Source of the DNA: an uncultured Verrucomicrobiales bacterium
GTDB lineage: Bacteria; Verrucomicrobiota; Verrucomicrobiia; Verrucomicrobiales; Akkermansiaceae
NCBI GenBank assembly: GCA_937905985.1
Contig: CALCWC010000152.1
Location: 1-64,000, forward strand
Reading direction: 5' to 3'
Length of the DNA: 64,000 bases
The position numbers and the translations under genes are program-made. This document shows, piece after piece, positions 7,110-14,190 of the stretch; position 1 is the first letter of the stretch, and the number at the start of each line of letters is the position of its first letter. Below the pieces are notes generated by a model. It was given only the letters and a program-made list of their open reading frames with translations, was not told the origin of the DNA and made no database searches.

Positions 7110-8264
7110 TTATTGAATCACGCCGCGGTCCTTGAGGCGCTGCAGGTACTTGGGTTGCCATTCCACGGGCTCGTCCTTGCCGAAGGTGCGGCAGTACGGC
7201 TCCACGGGATACAGGTCCGGGCATTCCTCCAGGGCTTTCTCACGGGCCTCCGCGTTCTCGTACAGGTACACGGCGTAGCCGCCGTGGCCGCCGCCGCAGT
7301 ACTTGTGCGCCAGGCAGTCGCCGATTTCCGGCAGGTGCTGCATGCCTTCCTTGATTTGCAGGTGGTAGCTCAACTGAATGCCCACGGAGAGCATCTTGAT
7401 GTCTTGCATCAGCACGCCCATGCGCGCCGCGCGTCCGGCTTGCGCTATCTTCTTGAAGTTGCGCCTCAGGCAGGCCAGCCCCGGCGTGTCGTGGTGGATG
7501 CGTGTGTCGTACACCGCCATGCAGCCTTTCAGGAATTCTCCCGTGTTCTTGAAGTCCAGCACAGGATAGCGGCCGGATTTCCACACGCAGGCACCCGTTT
7601 CAGCAATGACGGCGGGGTCCTGCCAGCCTACGCCCAATCCGAGCTCGCTGGCCACGGGGTCCCACCCGTTGAGCACGCTCCATCCGCCGCTGCCGCCCAG
7701 GCCGGCACCCTTGCGGTACAGCCACTCCTTCAGCGAAACGGTGGGGGAGATGGCGCAGTTGACGATGAATTCTCCGGGGATGGCGTTCTCTGGCACATCC
7801 AGCCAGCCGCCCGCGAAATCCACACGCAGCGGTACGTGCGTGGGCGCCTTGATGCGGTCCACCACTTCTGAGCTGGAGGTCTGCTTGCCTTCCGGCGCGT
7901 TTTTCTCCATCACCACGAATTCAGCTCCGTTTTCCTCGCAGAACTTGCGCTTGGCGTCCATGTACTGGTCGTCCGTGGTCACCGCCAGGATATCCGGCTT
8001 GGCTTTCAGGAACGCGGTGCGGAAGGAGAGCGCCTTGTCCTCGTCCGTGGAGGGTATCACCTCGTTGATCATGGTGAGGTTGCGCAGCAGCTCCAGCTTG
8101 TCGTCGTCCTCCAGCAGGGATTTCCTGCCGTACAGACGCCACAGAAGGTCGGCGTTCGGTACGGATACAATCAGGTAGTCGCCCAACTGTTTGGCGTCCT
8201 CGAAGAAACGGATATGGCCGGCGTGAAGCACGTTGAACGCTCCGGATACAAATACTTTTTTCAT
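7110..8264 (-). CDS. Nucleotidyltransferase-GHMP kinase fusion
   Basis: The 384-residue protein has two domains. Residues 1-130 form a HIGH-type nucleotidyltransferase with SGAFNVLHAGHIRFFEDA and a second signature TSSSEVV. Residues 140-370 look like a GHMP sugar kinase: the opening APTHVPLRVDFAGGWLDVP, the Gly-rich loop GLGGSGGWS, and the C-terminal KYCGGGHGGYAVYL. Kinase plus nucleotidyltransferase in one chain mirrors HldE (heptose kinase/adenylyltransferase) and FKP, but with a different domain pairing. It probably phosphorylates a sugar at C1 and then activates it. I placed the start at ATG 8264; the upstream open frame overlaps the neighbouring gene. Confidence 0.8.
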   Translation of the reverse strand: MKKVFVSGAFNVLHAGHIRFFEDAKQLGDYLIVSVPNADLLWRLYGRKSLLEDDDKLELLRNLTMINEVIPSTDEDKALSFRTAFLKAKPDILAVTTDDQYMDAKRKFCEENGAEFVVMEKNAPEGKQTSSSEVVDRIKAPTHVPLRVDFAGGWLDVPENAIPGEFIVNCAISPTVSLKEWLYRKGAGLGGSGGWSVLNGWDPVASELGLGVGWQDPAVIAETGACVWKSGRYPVLDFKNTGEFLKGCMAVYDTRIHHDTPGLACLRRNFKKIAQAGRAARMGVLMQDIKMLSVGIQLSYHLQIKEGMQHLPEIGDCLAHKYCGGGHGGYAVYLYENAEAREKALEECPDLYPVEPYCRTFGKDEPVEWQPKYLQRLKDRGVIQ

Positions 8265-8283
8265 GGCGTAAGAGGAAGAAAAA

Positions 8284-8748
8284 TCATTTTTCCAGACCGA
8301 GCCACCGGTAGAAGGCGCGGGTGGGGTTGAGGTCGATTCTGGGCAGGTTGAAAAGGCTGCCGACCGCGCCGAGCGGGTGCGGCGCGCGCGCTGCGCCGGG
8401 AGCGGTCGGCGCGTGGTCTGCCGCCAGGTAGCGCCGCAGGGCAGGGATGGCCACCGCGGTGGCCAGTTGGAGTGCCAGCGCACCCCACGGGTTGGCACTG
8501 CGTGCCGCTCCGGCGGCAACTGCCGCCTTCCGCGAGCTCTTGAACGCGGTTCGCGCCACCGTGGTGGTTACCAGCACGCCGCCGCACACTGCGGCCAGCG
8601 TCTTGAGCGTCGCCAGGCGGGATGAGAGCACGGGTGCCAGTTCATGAACCCCCGTGTTGGCCCGGGCGGCGGAATCCAGCGCTTTCATGCGGGTTTCTCC
8701 CACACGCATCAGCGCCGCTTGTCGTCGTTGAGCAAAATCTTCAGGCAT
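8284..8748 (-). CDS. YqjK-like small membrane protein
   Basis: This is a 154-residue basic, Ala-rich protein with one or two hydrophobic stretches (about residues 48-65 and 88-105). No catalytic motif is visible. It is the third gene of a three-gene set whose first two members look like YqjD/ElaB and YqjE, so by position it corresponds to YqjK of the enterobacterial yqjDEK operon. The assignment rests on gene order and general character rather than on clear sequence similarity. It overlaps the upstream holin-like gene by 40 bases, which suggests translational coupling. The start at ATG 8748 avoids a Pro/Arg-rich stretch that lies in the neighbour. Confidence 0.6.
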   Translation of the reverse strand: MPEDFAQRRQAALMRVGETRMKALDSAARANTGVHELAPVLSSRLATLKTLAAVCGGVLVTTTVARTAFKSSRKAAVAAGAARSANPWGALALQLATAVAIPALRRYLAADHAPTAPGAARAPHPLGAVGSLFNLPRIDLNPTRAFYRWLGLEK

Positions 8749-9137
8749 TGCACGTCCTTTTGAAGTTCCTGGCGGGTTGCGGGTGCCACGGGCCCGGGCT
8801 GGCTGCGCTTGAACGCATACAGCAGGATGCCGCCCAGCACCAGGTTGAGCAGCAGCAGCGCTCCCAGCGCCCATGCCCAGCCCAGAACAGGTGCCAGCAG
8901 CACGCATGCAAGCGCACACACCAGCGCGTACGCCGCCAGCGTGAACAGCAGACCCAGCATCAGCAGCACCATGCGCCGCATCTGCGCTGCCGTGTATTCC
9001 TGCAGCTCTATGCCCAACAGCTCTGCCAGCGCGCTCGCGTGCTCCACCGTTTCTGCGGCGGTTTCACGAGCGCGCCCCAGCAGGTCCTGTCCTTTTTGGA
9101 CAGGCTCCTGCACCAAGCTCCTAAGCTGGGTAAACAT
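8709..9137 (-). CDS. Phage-holin-family (YqjE-like) membrane protein
   Basis: The protein has 142 residues. An amphipathic N-terminus (MFTQLRSLVQEPVQKGQD) leads to two adjacent transmembrane helices at about residues 55-105, then a basic tail with a coiled segment. This is the layout of the holin-X/YqjE superfamily, which in chromosomes is an envelope-associated stress protein rather than a lysis protein. It sits between the YqjD-like gene (8 bases upstream) and the YqjK-like gene, which it overlaps. Its function is unknown even in model organisms. Confidence 0.75.
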   Translation of the reverse strand: MFTQLRSLVQEPVQKGQDLLGRARETAAETVEHASALAELLGIELQEYTAAQMRRMVLLMLGLLFTLAAYALVCALACVLLAPVLGWAWALGALLLLNLVLGGILLYAFKRSQPGPVAPATRQELQKDVQCLKILLNDDKRR

Positions 9138-9145
9138 GTGATGAA

Positions 9146-9460
9146 TCAGTTGCGGGAACCGAGCAGCAGACCCAGAATCAGGCCCACGCCCAATGCGCCG
9201 AGCACGCTGCCGGTCGGGTTGGCGCGCACGTAGTCTTCGCCAGCCTTGTGAAGTTCCTTGGCTTTCGTGCAAGTCTCGTCCCAGTTGGCGTTGATCTGCT
9301 CACGGGCATCGTTCGCATACTTGCGGGCCTTCTCCACATAGGGGTCGGCGGCTTCGCGCACCTGGTGGTACTTCTCCTCGGCAAAAGCGCGTGCGGCTTC
9401 GATGCGGTCCTTGATTTCGGTGGCCGGCTTCTCTTCCGGCGTGGTGGTTGCGTTTTCCAT
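9146..9460 (-). CDS. YqjD/ElaB-like (DUF883) protein
   Basis: The 104-residue protein starts MENATTTPEEK, continues as a long charged amphipathic helix (residues 15-75, heptad-like Ala/Glu/Lys pattern), and ends with a Gly-rich membrane anchor followed by RN. This is the DUF883/YqjD/ElaB layout. E. coli members are membrane-anchored, bind ribosomes and accumulate in stationary phase. It is the first gene of the set running to 8284, and a good promoter lies 62 bases upstream. The ATG at 9460 gives the canonical polar N-terminus. Confidence 0.82.
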   Translation of the reverse strand: MENATTTPEEKPATEIKDRIEAARAFAEEKYHQVREAADPYVEKARKYANDAREQINANWDETCTKAKELHKAGEDYVRANPTGSVLGALGVGLILGLLLGSRN

Positions 9461-9521
9461 AATCGGTGATTTGGTTGATGTTCTGCGTGTGCGGCATGCA
9501 ACCGCGCATGCTCCACGCTTT

Positions 9522-9551
9522 ATTATAGACACGCCATTCCCTGTTTTGCAA
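9522..9551 (-). promoter_or_regulatory. Promoter of the YqjD/E/K-like set
   Basis: On the minus strand TTGCAA (9551-9546) and a perfect TATAAT (9527-9522) are 18 bases apart. Transcription would start near 9515, about 55 bases before the ATG. The same transcript could continue into the sugar-activation genes, since only 19 bases separate 8284 from 8264. Confidence 0.65.
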
Positions 9552-9634
9552 GAAAAGTTGGACCGTTTTTCCGGATTTTATGACACAGGGTCATGGCCAA
9601 GATGCCGATTTTTTTGGGGAAATGCATTTTTTAG

Positions 9635-9663
9635 TTGTGCGTTTCGGCTTTTCGTCCTATACT
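9635..9663 (+). promoter_or_regulatory. Promoter of the 309-residue orphan gene
   Basis: TTGTGC and TATACT lie 17 bases apart. The predicted start near 9670 leaves a leader of about 8 bases before the ATG at 9678. Confidence 0.5.
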
Positions 9664-9677
9664 GGACATCGCTTCGT

Positions 9678-10607
9678 ATGATTGTTCAAGCCTACTACTA
9701 TGATCCGTGCATACGCCCCAATTCCTTGGTGGCAGACACAAATGAAGGCTTGTTCCTCTTGAGGGAGGGAGGAATCATCCCTTTAACCGAGAAGCCTCAT
9801 GCCTCAGATGTTTTGAAGTTGAAAGGTAGGCTGGCCATCTTTCATAAAAAAGGCAATGAACGACCATCGCGAGAGCATCTATCGGAGCTTCAAAGTGCAT
9901 ATTCGTCCAAAACAGACACGATTTTCTTTTTCGAAAACGGGGCGGCGATTCGGCTCGTGCATCGAAACTTCTGCACTCATGGCTTCCACTACGCTACGGG
10001 GTCTACGCCTGAGCCCGTGCCAGAGTTTTTTTCAGCCGCGGAAGCGGAAAAGATGCGGATTCTTGAAAAAGACATCTCGGCCAGTCCGTTCTACCGCAGG
10101 GTTGATGGTGGTTCCCAACCGTTCGCAGAGCCCGTGGAAATGGCCTATGTTGTGTACCCCGGCTGGCTTTTGCCAAACGAACCGCATTTGTTTCCCCAAA
10201 CTTCTTTGCTCGGCGATACCTCATCGGTCGATTTTATCATGACCTATTTCGACCAGAAAAGAAATCCGGTTCAAGTGAGTCAATTTTGGCAGATCCCCTC
10301 GTTGTTTTGTTCCCTGACCCAAGCTTCCTCCGACCACGGGAAATGGGATATCGCCCCAACCAAGGAGGATGGCTTCTTCCCCGACCATCAGGTGTGCGAG
10401 TTCTCCCTCAACAATAGATGTATCGCCGAGTTAATCTGTGTCGATACCTTCTGCGAACCCGCCTATTTCCCCTATCACGACACCTTCACCCTCACGCTCC
10501 ATTATCTGAACACCTATGAGGCCGATGTCAAAGGTTTGATTGCCCAACTCCTTCATAGGTACGACAACATCATTCCCATTCCCTCCCACCTGTGCGGCAG
10601 GGATTAG
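9678..10607 (+). CDS. Hypothetical protein, 309 residues
   Basis: I do not recognise a family. The protein starts MIVQAYYYDPCIRPNSLVAD, is rich in aromatic residues and Pro, and has no signal peptide or membrane segment. Several beta-like stretches alternate with loops. Cys residues are scattered without a metal-site pattern. It stands alone between the YqjD-like promoter region and the convergent ArsC-like gene. Its base composition is somewhat lower in GC than the core genes, and it opens a stretch of orphan genes up to 22.5 kb. The upstream open frame is rejected because the promoter lies inside it. Confidence 0.75.
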   Translation: MIVQAYYYDPCIRPNSLVADTNEGLFLLREGGIIPLTEKPHASDVLKLKGRLAIFHKKGNERPSREHLSELQSAYSSKTDTIFFFENGAAIRLVHRNFCTHGFHYATGSTPEPVPEFFSAAEAEKMRILEKDISASPFYRRVDGGSQPFAEPVEMAYVVYPGWLLPNEPHLFPQTSLLGDTSSVDFIMTYFDQKRNPVQVSQFWQIPSLFCSLTQASSDHGKWDIAPTKEDGFFPDHQVCEFSLNNRCIAELICVDTFCEPAYFPYHDTFTLTLHYLNTYEADVKGLIAQLLHRYDNIIPIPSHLCGRD

Positions 10608-10682
10608 TGCGGAGATTTCCGGACTCACCCACCGCCAACTCCTCGCCCTCCGGGAAAAGCCGGGGTGGTGATGGGAGCCCCG

Positions 10683-11039
10683 TCAGGAGAGCAGGGCGGC
10701 CCAGGTCTCTGCCTTGAATCCGGGACACACGCCTTTGGAGGTGATGAGCAGGGGGCGCTTCACCAGCATGCCGTCGCCTGCCAGCAGGGCGAGCTGTTCC
10801 TCCTCGCTCGTCTGCGGGAGCTTGGCGGAAAGCTGGAGCTCACGGTACTTCATGCCGCTGGTGTTGAAAAAGCGGCGCAGGGGCAGTCCGCTGCGCTGCC
10901 ACCACTCCCGCAGCTCTGCGGCGGTGGGGTTCTGCTCCACAATGTGGCGGGCGTCAAAGGCGGTGCCGCAGTCCTCCAGCCACTTCCGTGCCTTCTGGCA
11001 AGTGCTGCATTTGGGGTATTCCAGGAATAGCGTGTTCAT
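10683..11039 (-). CDS. Spx/ArsC family protein
   Basis: The 118-residue thioredoxin-fold protein opens MNTLFLEYPKCSTCQKARKWLE, giving the CxxC at residues 11-14 and the family helix. It ends with the characteristic KRPLLITSKGVCPGFKAETW, where R-P-L matches the ArsC/Spx motif. Members are arsenate reductase-like proteins, YffB-type thiol proteins or Spx regulators. With no ars genes nearby, a YffB/Spx-like thiol role is at least as likely as arsenate reduction. A promoter lies 58 bases upstream. It converges with the orphan gene ending at 10607. Confidence 0.85.
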   Translation of the reverse strand: MNTLFLEYPKCSTCQKARKWLEDCGTAFDARHIVEQNPTAAELREWWQRSGLPLRRFFNTSGMKYRELQLSAKLPQTSEEEQLALLAGDGMLVKRPLLITSKGVCPGFKAETWAALLS

Positions 11040-11096
11040 AAGTCTTTATGCCCGGCGGGGCGGGCTGGCGCGCTGCCCCGGCGGATTGCTGAACGC

Positions 11097-11124
11097 AGTA
11101 TACATTGCCCGCCTGCGTTGTCAC
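11097..11124 (-). promoter_or_regulatory. Promoter of the Spx/ArsC-like gene
   Basis: On the minus strand GTGACA (11124-11119) and TATACT (11102-11097) are 16 bases apart, upstream of the ATG at 11039. Confidence 0.45.
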
Positions 11125-11197
11125 GCATATTTTGCCGGCATTTTTGTGCAGGCAAGCTCCTTGCGTTCTCTCGCGTAAATATTACGGCGGGGCATTA

Positions 11198-12265
11198 TCA
11201 ATAGACCGCCTCCTCGCTCCAGAGCGGATGCCTTTGCCAATCGCCATACGCGAACCCCACCTCATAATGGATTGTGGAAATACCGCAGTCCGCGAACAGG
11301 GAGAACAATCGCTCGCGCCAACCGCAGCGGGGTGCTATCGCCTTCAGCATGACGCTGCATACGGTCAATGCCGCTGCCGTACACACGGGCGATTGCAAAA
11401 GGTAGTCCGGATCGTCCTCCGCCAATTGCCACTCATCCTGCTTCGGGATTTGGTATGTCCACTCCCGGCGGTCTGGCGTTTTGAGAACGGGCTTGGCCTT
11501 GCCATGCGGGGAAAACTGGAGCCAATGGCGGTTCCACACTCTCCCCTGGTGGGCGCACTCGTTGCGGACGCGGTGCAACAGCGAAACGGCAGAAACAAAG
11601 AACTCGCGCGACGAGAAGCCGAATTGCGCCGCGATTTCCGCCACAATCGTGCTTTTCAATCCAACGGAGAGCATGATGTTCAGATTGCCGAACGTGGCAA
11701 ACTCCATGAAGGCCCACACGGGCAGATTCCTTGCCTCCGCGATGTGCTTGTCATGGAGATAGTGCCGCGCCTCGATGCTGTCGCTGCCGTGATAGACCGC
11801 ATCCACCCTTTCCATCATGGAGGTGAAGTGTGATTTGCCGTTCCTGCCATGCTTGGCCGTGTGAAACGTGGAGCGGTAATGGGCAATACTGTTTTGCGGA
11901 TTGACGCTATCGGGCATTCGCGCCGCCAGCACGGATGCAACCTGCTCGCGCAGGGCGATTTCGATTCGGGAAATGGCATCGAACAACAAAAGCCGCAGCT
12001 GGTGGTCGAAGCGGTAGTATTCCATGACCCTTTCCCAGCATGTGCCGGGACGAAAATCCTTGGCGCGCTTCATGGGCTGTGTCTCGTCCAAGATGCGCTG
12101 GAACTGGTGCCAATAAGCGGAAAGGCGATAATAGTTCACCCGAGAGAGTTGGTGGCACATCTCCCGTTGCAGCTCGTCTGCGGATATCCCTGCTGAACTT
12201 ACCATTCCGCGCGACACGAGAAGGAAGGCAAGTTCTTTGCGGGTTTTGCAGAAGTGAGGTGTCAT
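11198..12265 (-). CDS. Abi family (Abi_2, HEPN-type) protein
   Basis: The 355-residue protein matches the Abi_2 family (AbiD/AbiF-type abortive infection proteins). Family features are the N-terminal HFCKTRKELAFLLVSRGM, the middle VNYYRLSAYWHQFQ, and FDHQLRLLLFDAISRIEIALRE. A late HEPN-type motif RNECAH (RxxxxH, about residues 268-273) fits a ribonuclease active site. Such proteins act as toxins that stop growth on phage infection. I chose ATG 12265; a GTG at 12373 in the same frame would begin inside the leader RNA. Upstream are a promoter and a structured leader ending in a terminator-like hairpin, which suggests RNA-mediated control. Confidence 0.87.
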   Translation of the reverse strand: MTPHFCKTRKELAFLLVSRGMVSSAGISADELQREMCHQLSRVNYYRLSAYWHQFQRILDETQPMKRAKDFRPGTCWERVMEYYRFDHQLRLLLFDAISRIEIALREQVASVLAARMPDSVNPQNSIAHYRSTFHTAKHGRNGKSHFTSMMERVDAVYHGSDSIEARHYLHDKHIAEARNLPVWAFMEFATFGNLNIMLSVGLKSTIVAEIAAQFGFSSREFFVSAVSLLHRVRNECAHQGRVWNRHWLQFSPHGKAKPVLKTPDRREWTYQIPKQDEWQLAEDDPDYLLQSPVCTAAALTVCSVMLKAIAPRCGWRERLFSLFADCGISTIHYEVGFAYGDWQRHPLWSEEAVY

Positions 12266-12274
12266 GGCTTCTAT

Positions 12275-12379
12275 AAAAAGAGGTGGCCCGAAGTGAGTTT
12301 CCTCCCCTCGGGCCGTACAGAGTCTGTGGATTTTTTCGCGGCAACATAGCAACGACCCTTTAGGGCACTCCACGTTTCT
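12275..12379 (-). ncRNA. Structured leader RNA of the Abi gene
   Basis: From the predicted start near 12379 the transcript runs about 105 bases before the ATG at 12265. It ends in a hairpin (12308-12314 paired with 12285-12291, GGCCCGA/TCGGGCC) with an inner GAG-GAAA-CTC tetraloop stem. CTCTTTTT follows, which is an intrinsic terminator 10 bases before the coding region. GTGGA at 12373-12369 can pair with TCCAC at 12330-12326, closing a 5' domain. The layout promoter-RNA-terminator-toxin is that of RNA antitoxin systems. Whether it is a free antitoxin RNA or an attenuator cannot be decided from sequence. Confidence 0.55.
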
Positions 12380-12385
12380 GAGAGC

Positions 12386-12414
12386 TTTTTATCACTACCC
12401 CTTGCCCATGTCAA
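12386..12414 (-). promoter_or_regulatory. Abi gene/leader RNA promoter
   Basis: On the minus strand a perfect TTGACA (12414-12409) is 17 bases from TAAAAA (12391-12386). It is one of the best -35 boxes in the window. Confidence 0.65.
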
Positions 12415-12591
12415 GCGGAATTTTTGCTTTTCTCCACTTTTTCAAAAATCGCCGTGCATTCATCGGGCTTCCCAGCGGATGATTGGAGACGGGTTTGCTT
12501 TTCTGCTGAGCAGGAGCGGAATACATTTTTTCAACTTTTTTTAAAAAAAATCGTGCATTGGGGGAATTTGCTGCTTATAAGGGTATAGAGT

Positions 12592-12603
12592 GACGCATGC
12601 GTC
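12592..12603. promoter_or_regulatory. 12-bp palindrome after a TATAGA box
   Basis: GACGCATGCGTC is a perfect palindrome a few bases downstream of a TATAGA box (12583-12588), where a repressor could block transcription toward the gene at 12704. The -35 box is not clear. The rest of the 12415-12703 gap is AT-rich with T- and A-runs and two similar AATCG(CC)GTGCATT segments (about 12445 and 12550); I see no gene there. Confidence 0.3.
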
Positions 12604-12703
12604 GCCTCATCCCCCGATGCTTCATGACGGGTATTCCGTCCGCAGGTCGTCGGGAAGGGGGAACGCGCTTGCAGCTCTCTTGGAAAAATGTCCATTTTAG
12701 CTT

Positions 12704-13087
12704 ATGTTGTCAGTATGCACAGATAAACGAGCCAATGAGGTCCATATCTATTATGACCTTGAAGGCAAGGAGTATTTGATCAATCAATTGACCTTTGCCC
12801 GTCGGGATGAAGATCATGCATTCTTTCTCTTTGACCTACCCTTGAATGAAAACAAACGGATGAATGAAAACCGCCGGATGTGCGATTTCCTCAATGTCAT
12901 CTACAATAACAAGGACGAGGACCGCGTGACCATCGACGATGCGCCGCATGGTTGCTCAACGGTGGAAATGTTCCTCTCTGGGGAAACGATGGACCTTCTA
13001 TTGGAAGCCATTTGTGGCACAAATGCAAACAATAAGGGAAACGAGCTCCGGAACAAGAGCGTCGCAATCAAGTTGACGCATATCTAA
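12704..13087 (+). CDS. Hypothetical protein, 127 residues
   Basis: I do not recognise the family. The protein is soluble, acidic and Asn-rich (ENKRMNENRRM, GTNANNKGNELRN), without a signal peptide. Its codon use is less GC-rich than that of the core genes. It is oriented away from the Abi gene and lies 24 bases before the secreted-protein gene, so the two may share a transcript. The ATG at 12704 is the first good start; no Shine-Dalgarno sequence is present, as elsewhere here. Confidence 0.65.
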   Translation: MLSVCTDKRANEVHIYYDLEGKEYLINQLTFARRDEDHAFFLFDLPLNENKRMNENRRMCDFLNVIYNNKDEDRVTIDDAPHGCSTVEMFLSGETMDLLLEAICGTNANNKGNELRNKSVAIKLTHI

Positions 13088-13111
13088 AAACTTCTTTGTA
13101 AACAACTTACC

Positions 13112-13981
13112 ATGAACAAAACCATGAAAATGCAGTACATTGCCATTATTGCCGGTGCCCTGATGCTTCCGCTGAACGCGCAGGACAATCCTTCCGCCGC
13201 TCCAACCGCTCCGGCCGTGCCCCCTGCGGAGGCCGATGCTCCAAAGGCTCCAGCCGAGGCGACGACTCCGCAAATCGTCGAATGCGTGAAGCTGCTGAAG
13301 CAGGCCGCCGCAGCGCTGGATGCCCTGAAATCCGCAGCCGACGTCGACAAGACGGCGGAAGCGGTGTCAGCCGGGTTCGATGCCTTGGACAAGCTGGTGG
13401 CGAAAGATGCACCGAAACCCACGGAGGCGGATGCGCAGGCCGTGCGCGATGCGCTCACGGCGGTGGCGGAGGCCTGGAGGAAATGCGGGGAGCGCTGCGA
13501 CGACCCGGATATTGTCTGTGCCACGGCTTTGGTCTACCAGTTTTATATCCGTTACACCCCCATCACGGAAACCATGCTGGAAGAGGACAAAATGATGGGG
13601 GCAGAGCTCTCCATTCCGCACGATAGGGAGCCCTCCCCGGAGCTGAAGCGCGAGCAGCAGGCTTGGCTGGCTTCCCTGCAGGCCAAGCACGATGCCGTGG
13701 ACAAGACCGTATACGGCGGTGGCCGCGGTGCCTCAGACGAGGACGCCATCACCCTGATTCCCTTCCTGGGCAAGGATGCGGATGATGAGGCCACCGACAA
13801 GGCGGTGCACGATTACCTGCGCGCGGTGGTCGGTAAGGAAGTGGATGCCTGTTTCATGGGCGTGGAGGCCCATCCGGACGGAAAATTCTTCAAGATCTGC
13901 ATGTTGTACCGCGGCACCTTCCGTGATAGCGACGGCAATGTGCAGCTGCGCGTGCTTCCGCTCTATTTCCGCGTGAGATAA
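13112..13981 (+). CDS. Secreted hypothetical protein
   Basis: The 289-residue protein has a signal peptide (basic start MNKTMKMQ, hydrophobic core to about residue 22, likely cleavage after LNA). A Pro/Ala-rich linker follows at about residues 25-52, then helical segments rich in Ala and Asp, and a folded C-terminal region ending LRVLPLYFRVR. I know no family for it. It is expected in the periplasm or outside the cell. It follows the 127-residue gene by 24 bases and converges with the AAA ATPase gene. Confidence 0.78.
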   Translation: MNKTMKMQYIAIIAGALMLPLNAQDNPSAAPTAPAVPPAEADAPKAPAEATTPQIVECVKLLKQAAAALDALKSAADVDKTAEAVSAGFDALDKLVAKDAPKPTEADAQAVRDALTAVAEAWRKCGERCDDPDIVCATALVYQFYIRYTPITETMLEEDKMMGAELSIPHDREPSPELKREQQAWLASLQAKHDAVDKTVYGGGRGASDEDAITLIPFLGKDADDEATDKAVHDYLRAVVGKEVDACFMGVEAHPDGKFFKICMLYRGTFRDSDGNVQLRVLPLYFRVR

Positions 13982-14054
13982 CCCTCCCACGCCGGATGGT
14001 TGGAGACAAGTTTTCGCGCTCGAGCGCGCACGCGAAGACCTTGAAAAACTTTCC

Positions 14055-14116
14055 TGAAAAAACAAAGGCGCACCCTAATGCGCGTTTCCCTTGCGGGAAA
14101 CTAAGCGGGGTGCGCC
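14055..14116 (-). terminator. Terminator of the AAA ATPase gene
   Basis: A two-tier hairpin, GGCGCACCC/GGGTGCGCC (14067-14075 with 14108-14116) enclosing GTTTCCC/GGGAAAC, is followed on the minus strand by TTTGTTTTTTC. It lies between the convergent genes ending at 13981 and 14191. Confidence 0.7.
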
Positions 14117-14190
14117 ATAGCGATTCTCATATGCACGTTCCCCGAACGTATGTCAAGCGCGTGTGGCGGCGTTCTCGCATTTCTGCGCAT

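Noticed and set aside
12265..12373. Abi protein starting at GTG 12373
   Set aside because: It would begin about 6 bases after the predicted transcription start, be translated through the terminator hairpin, and add residues without family similarity.
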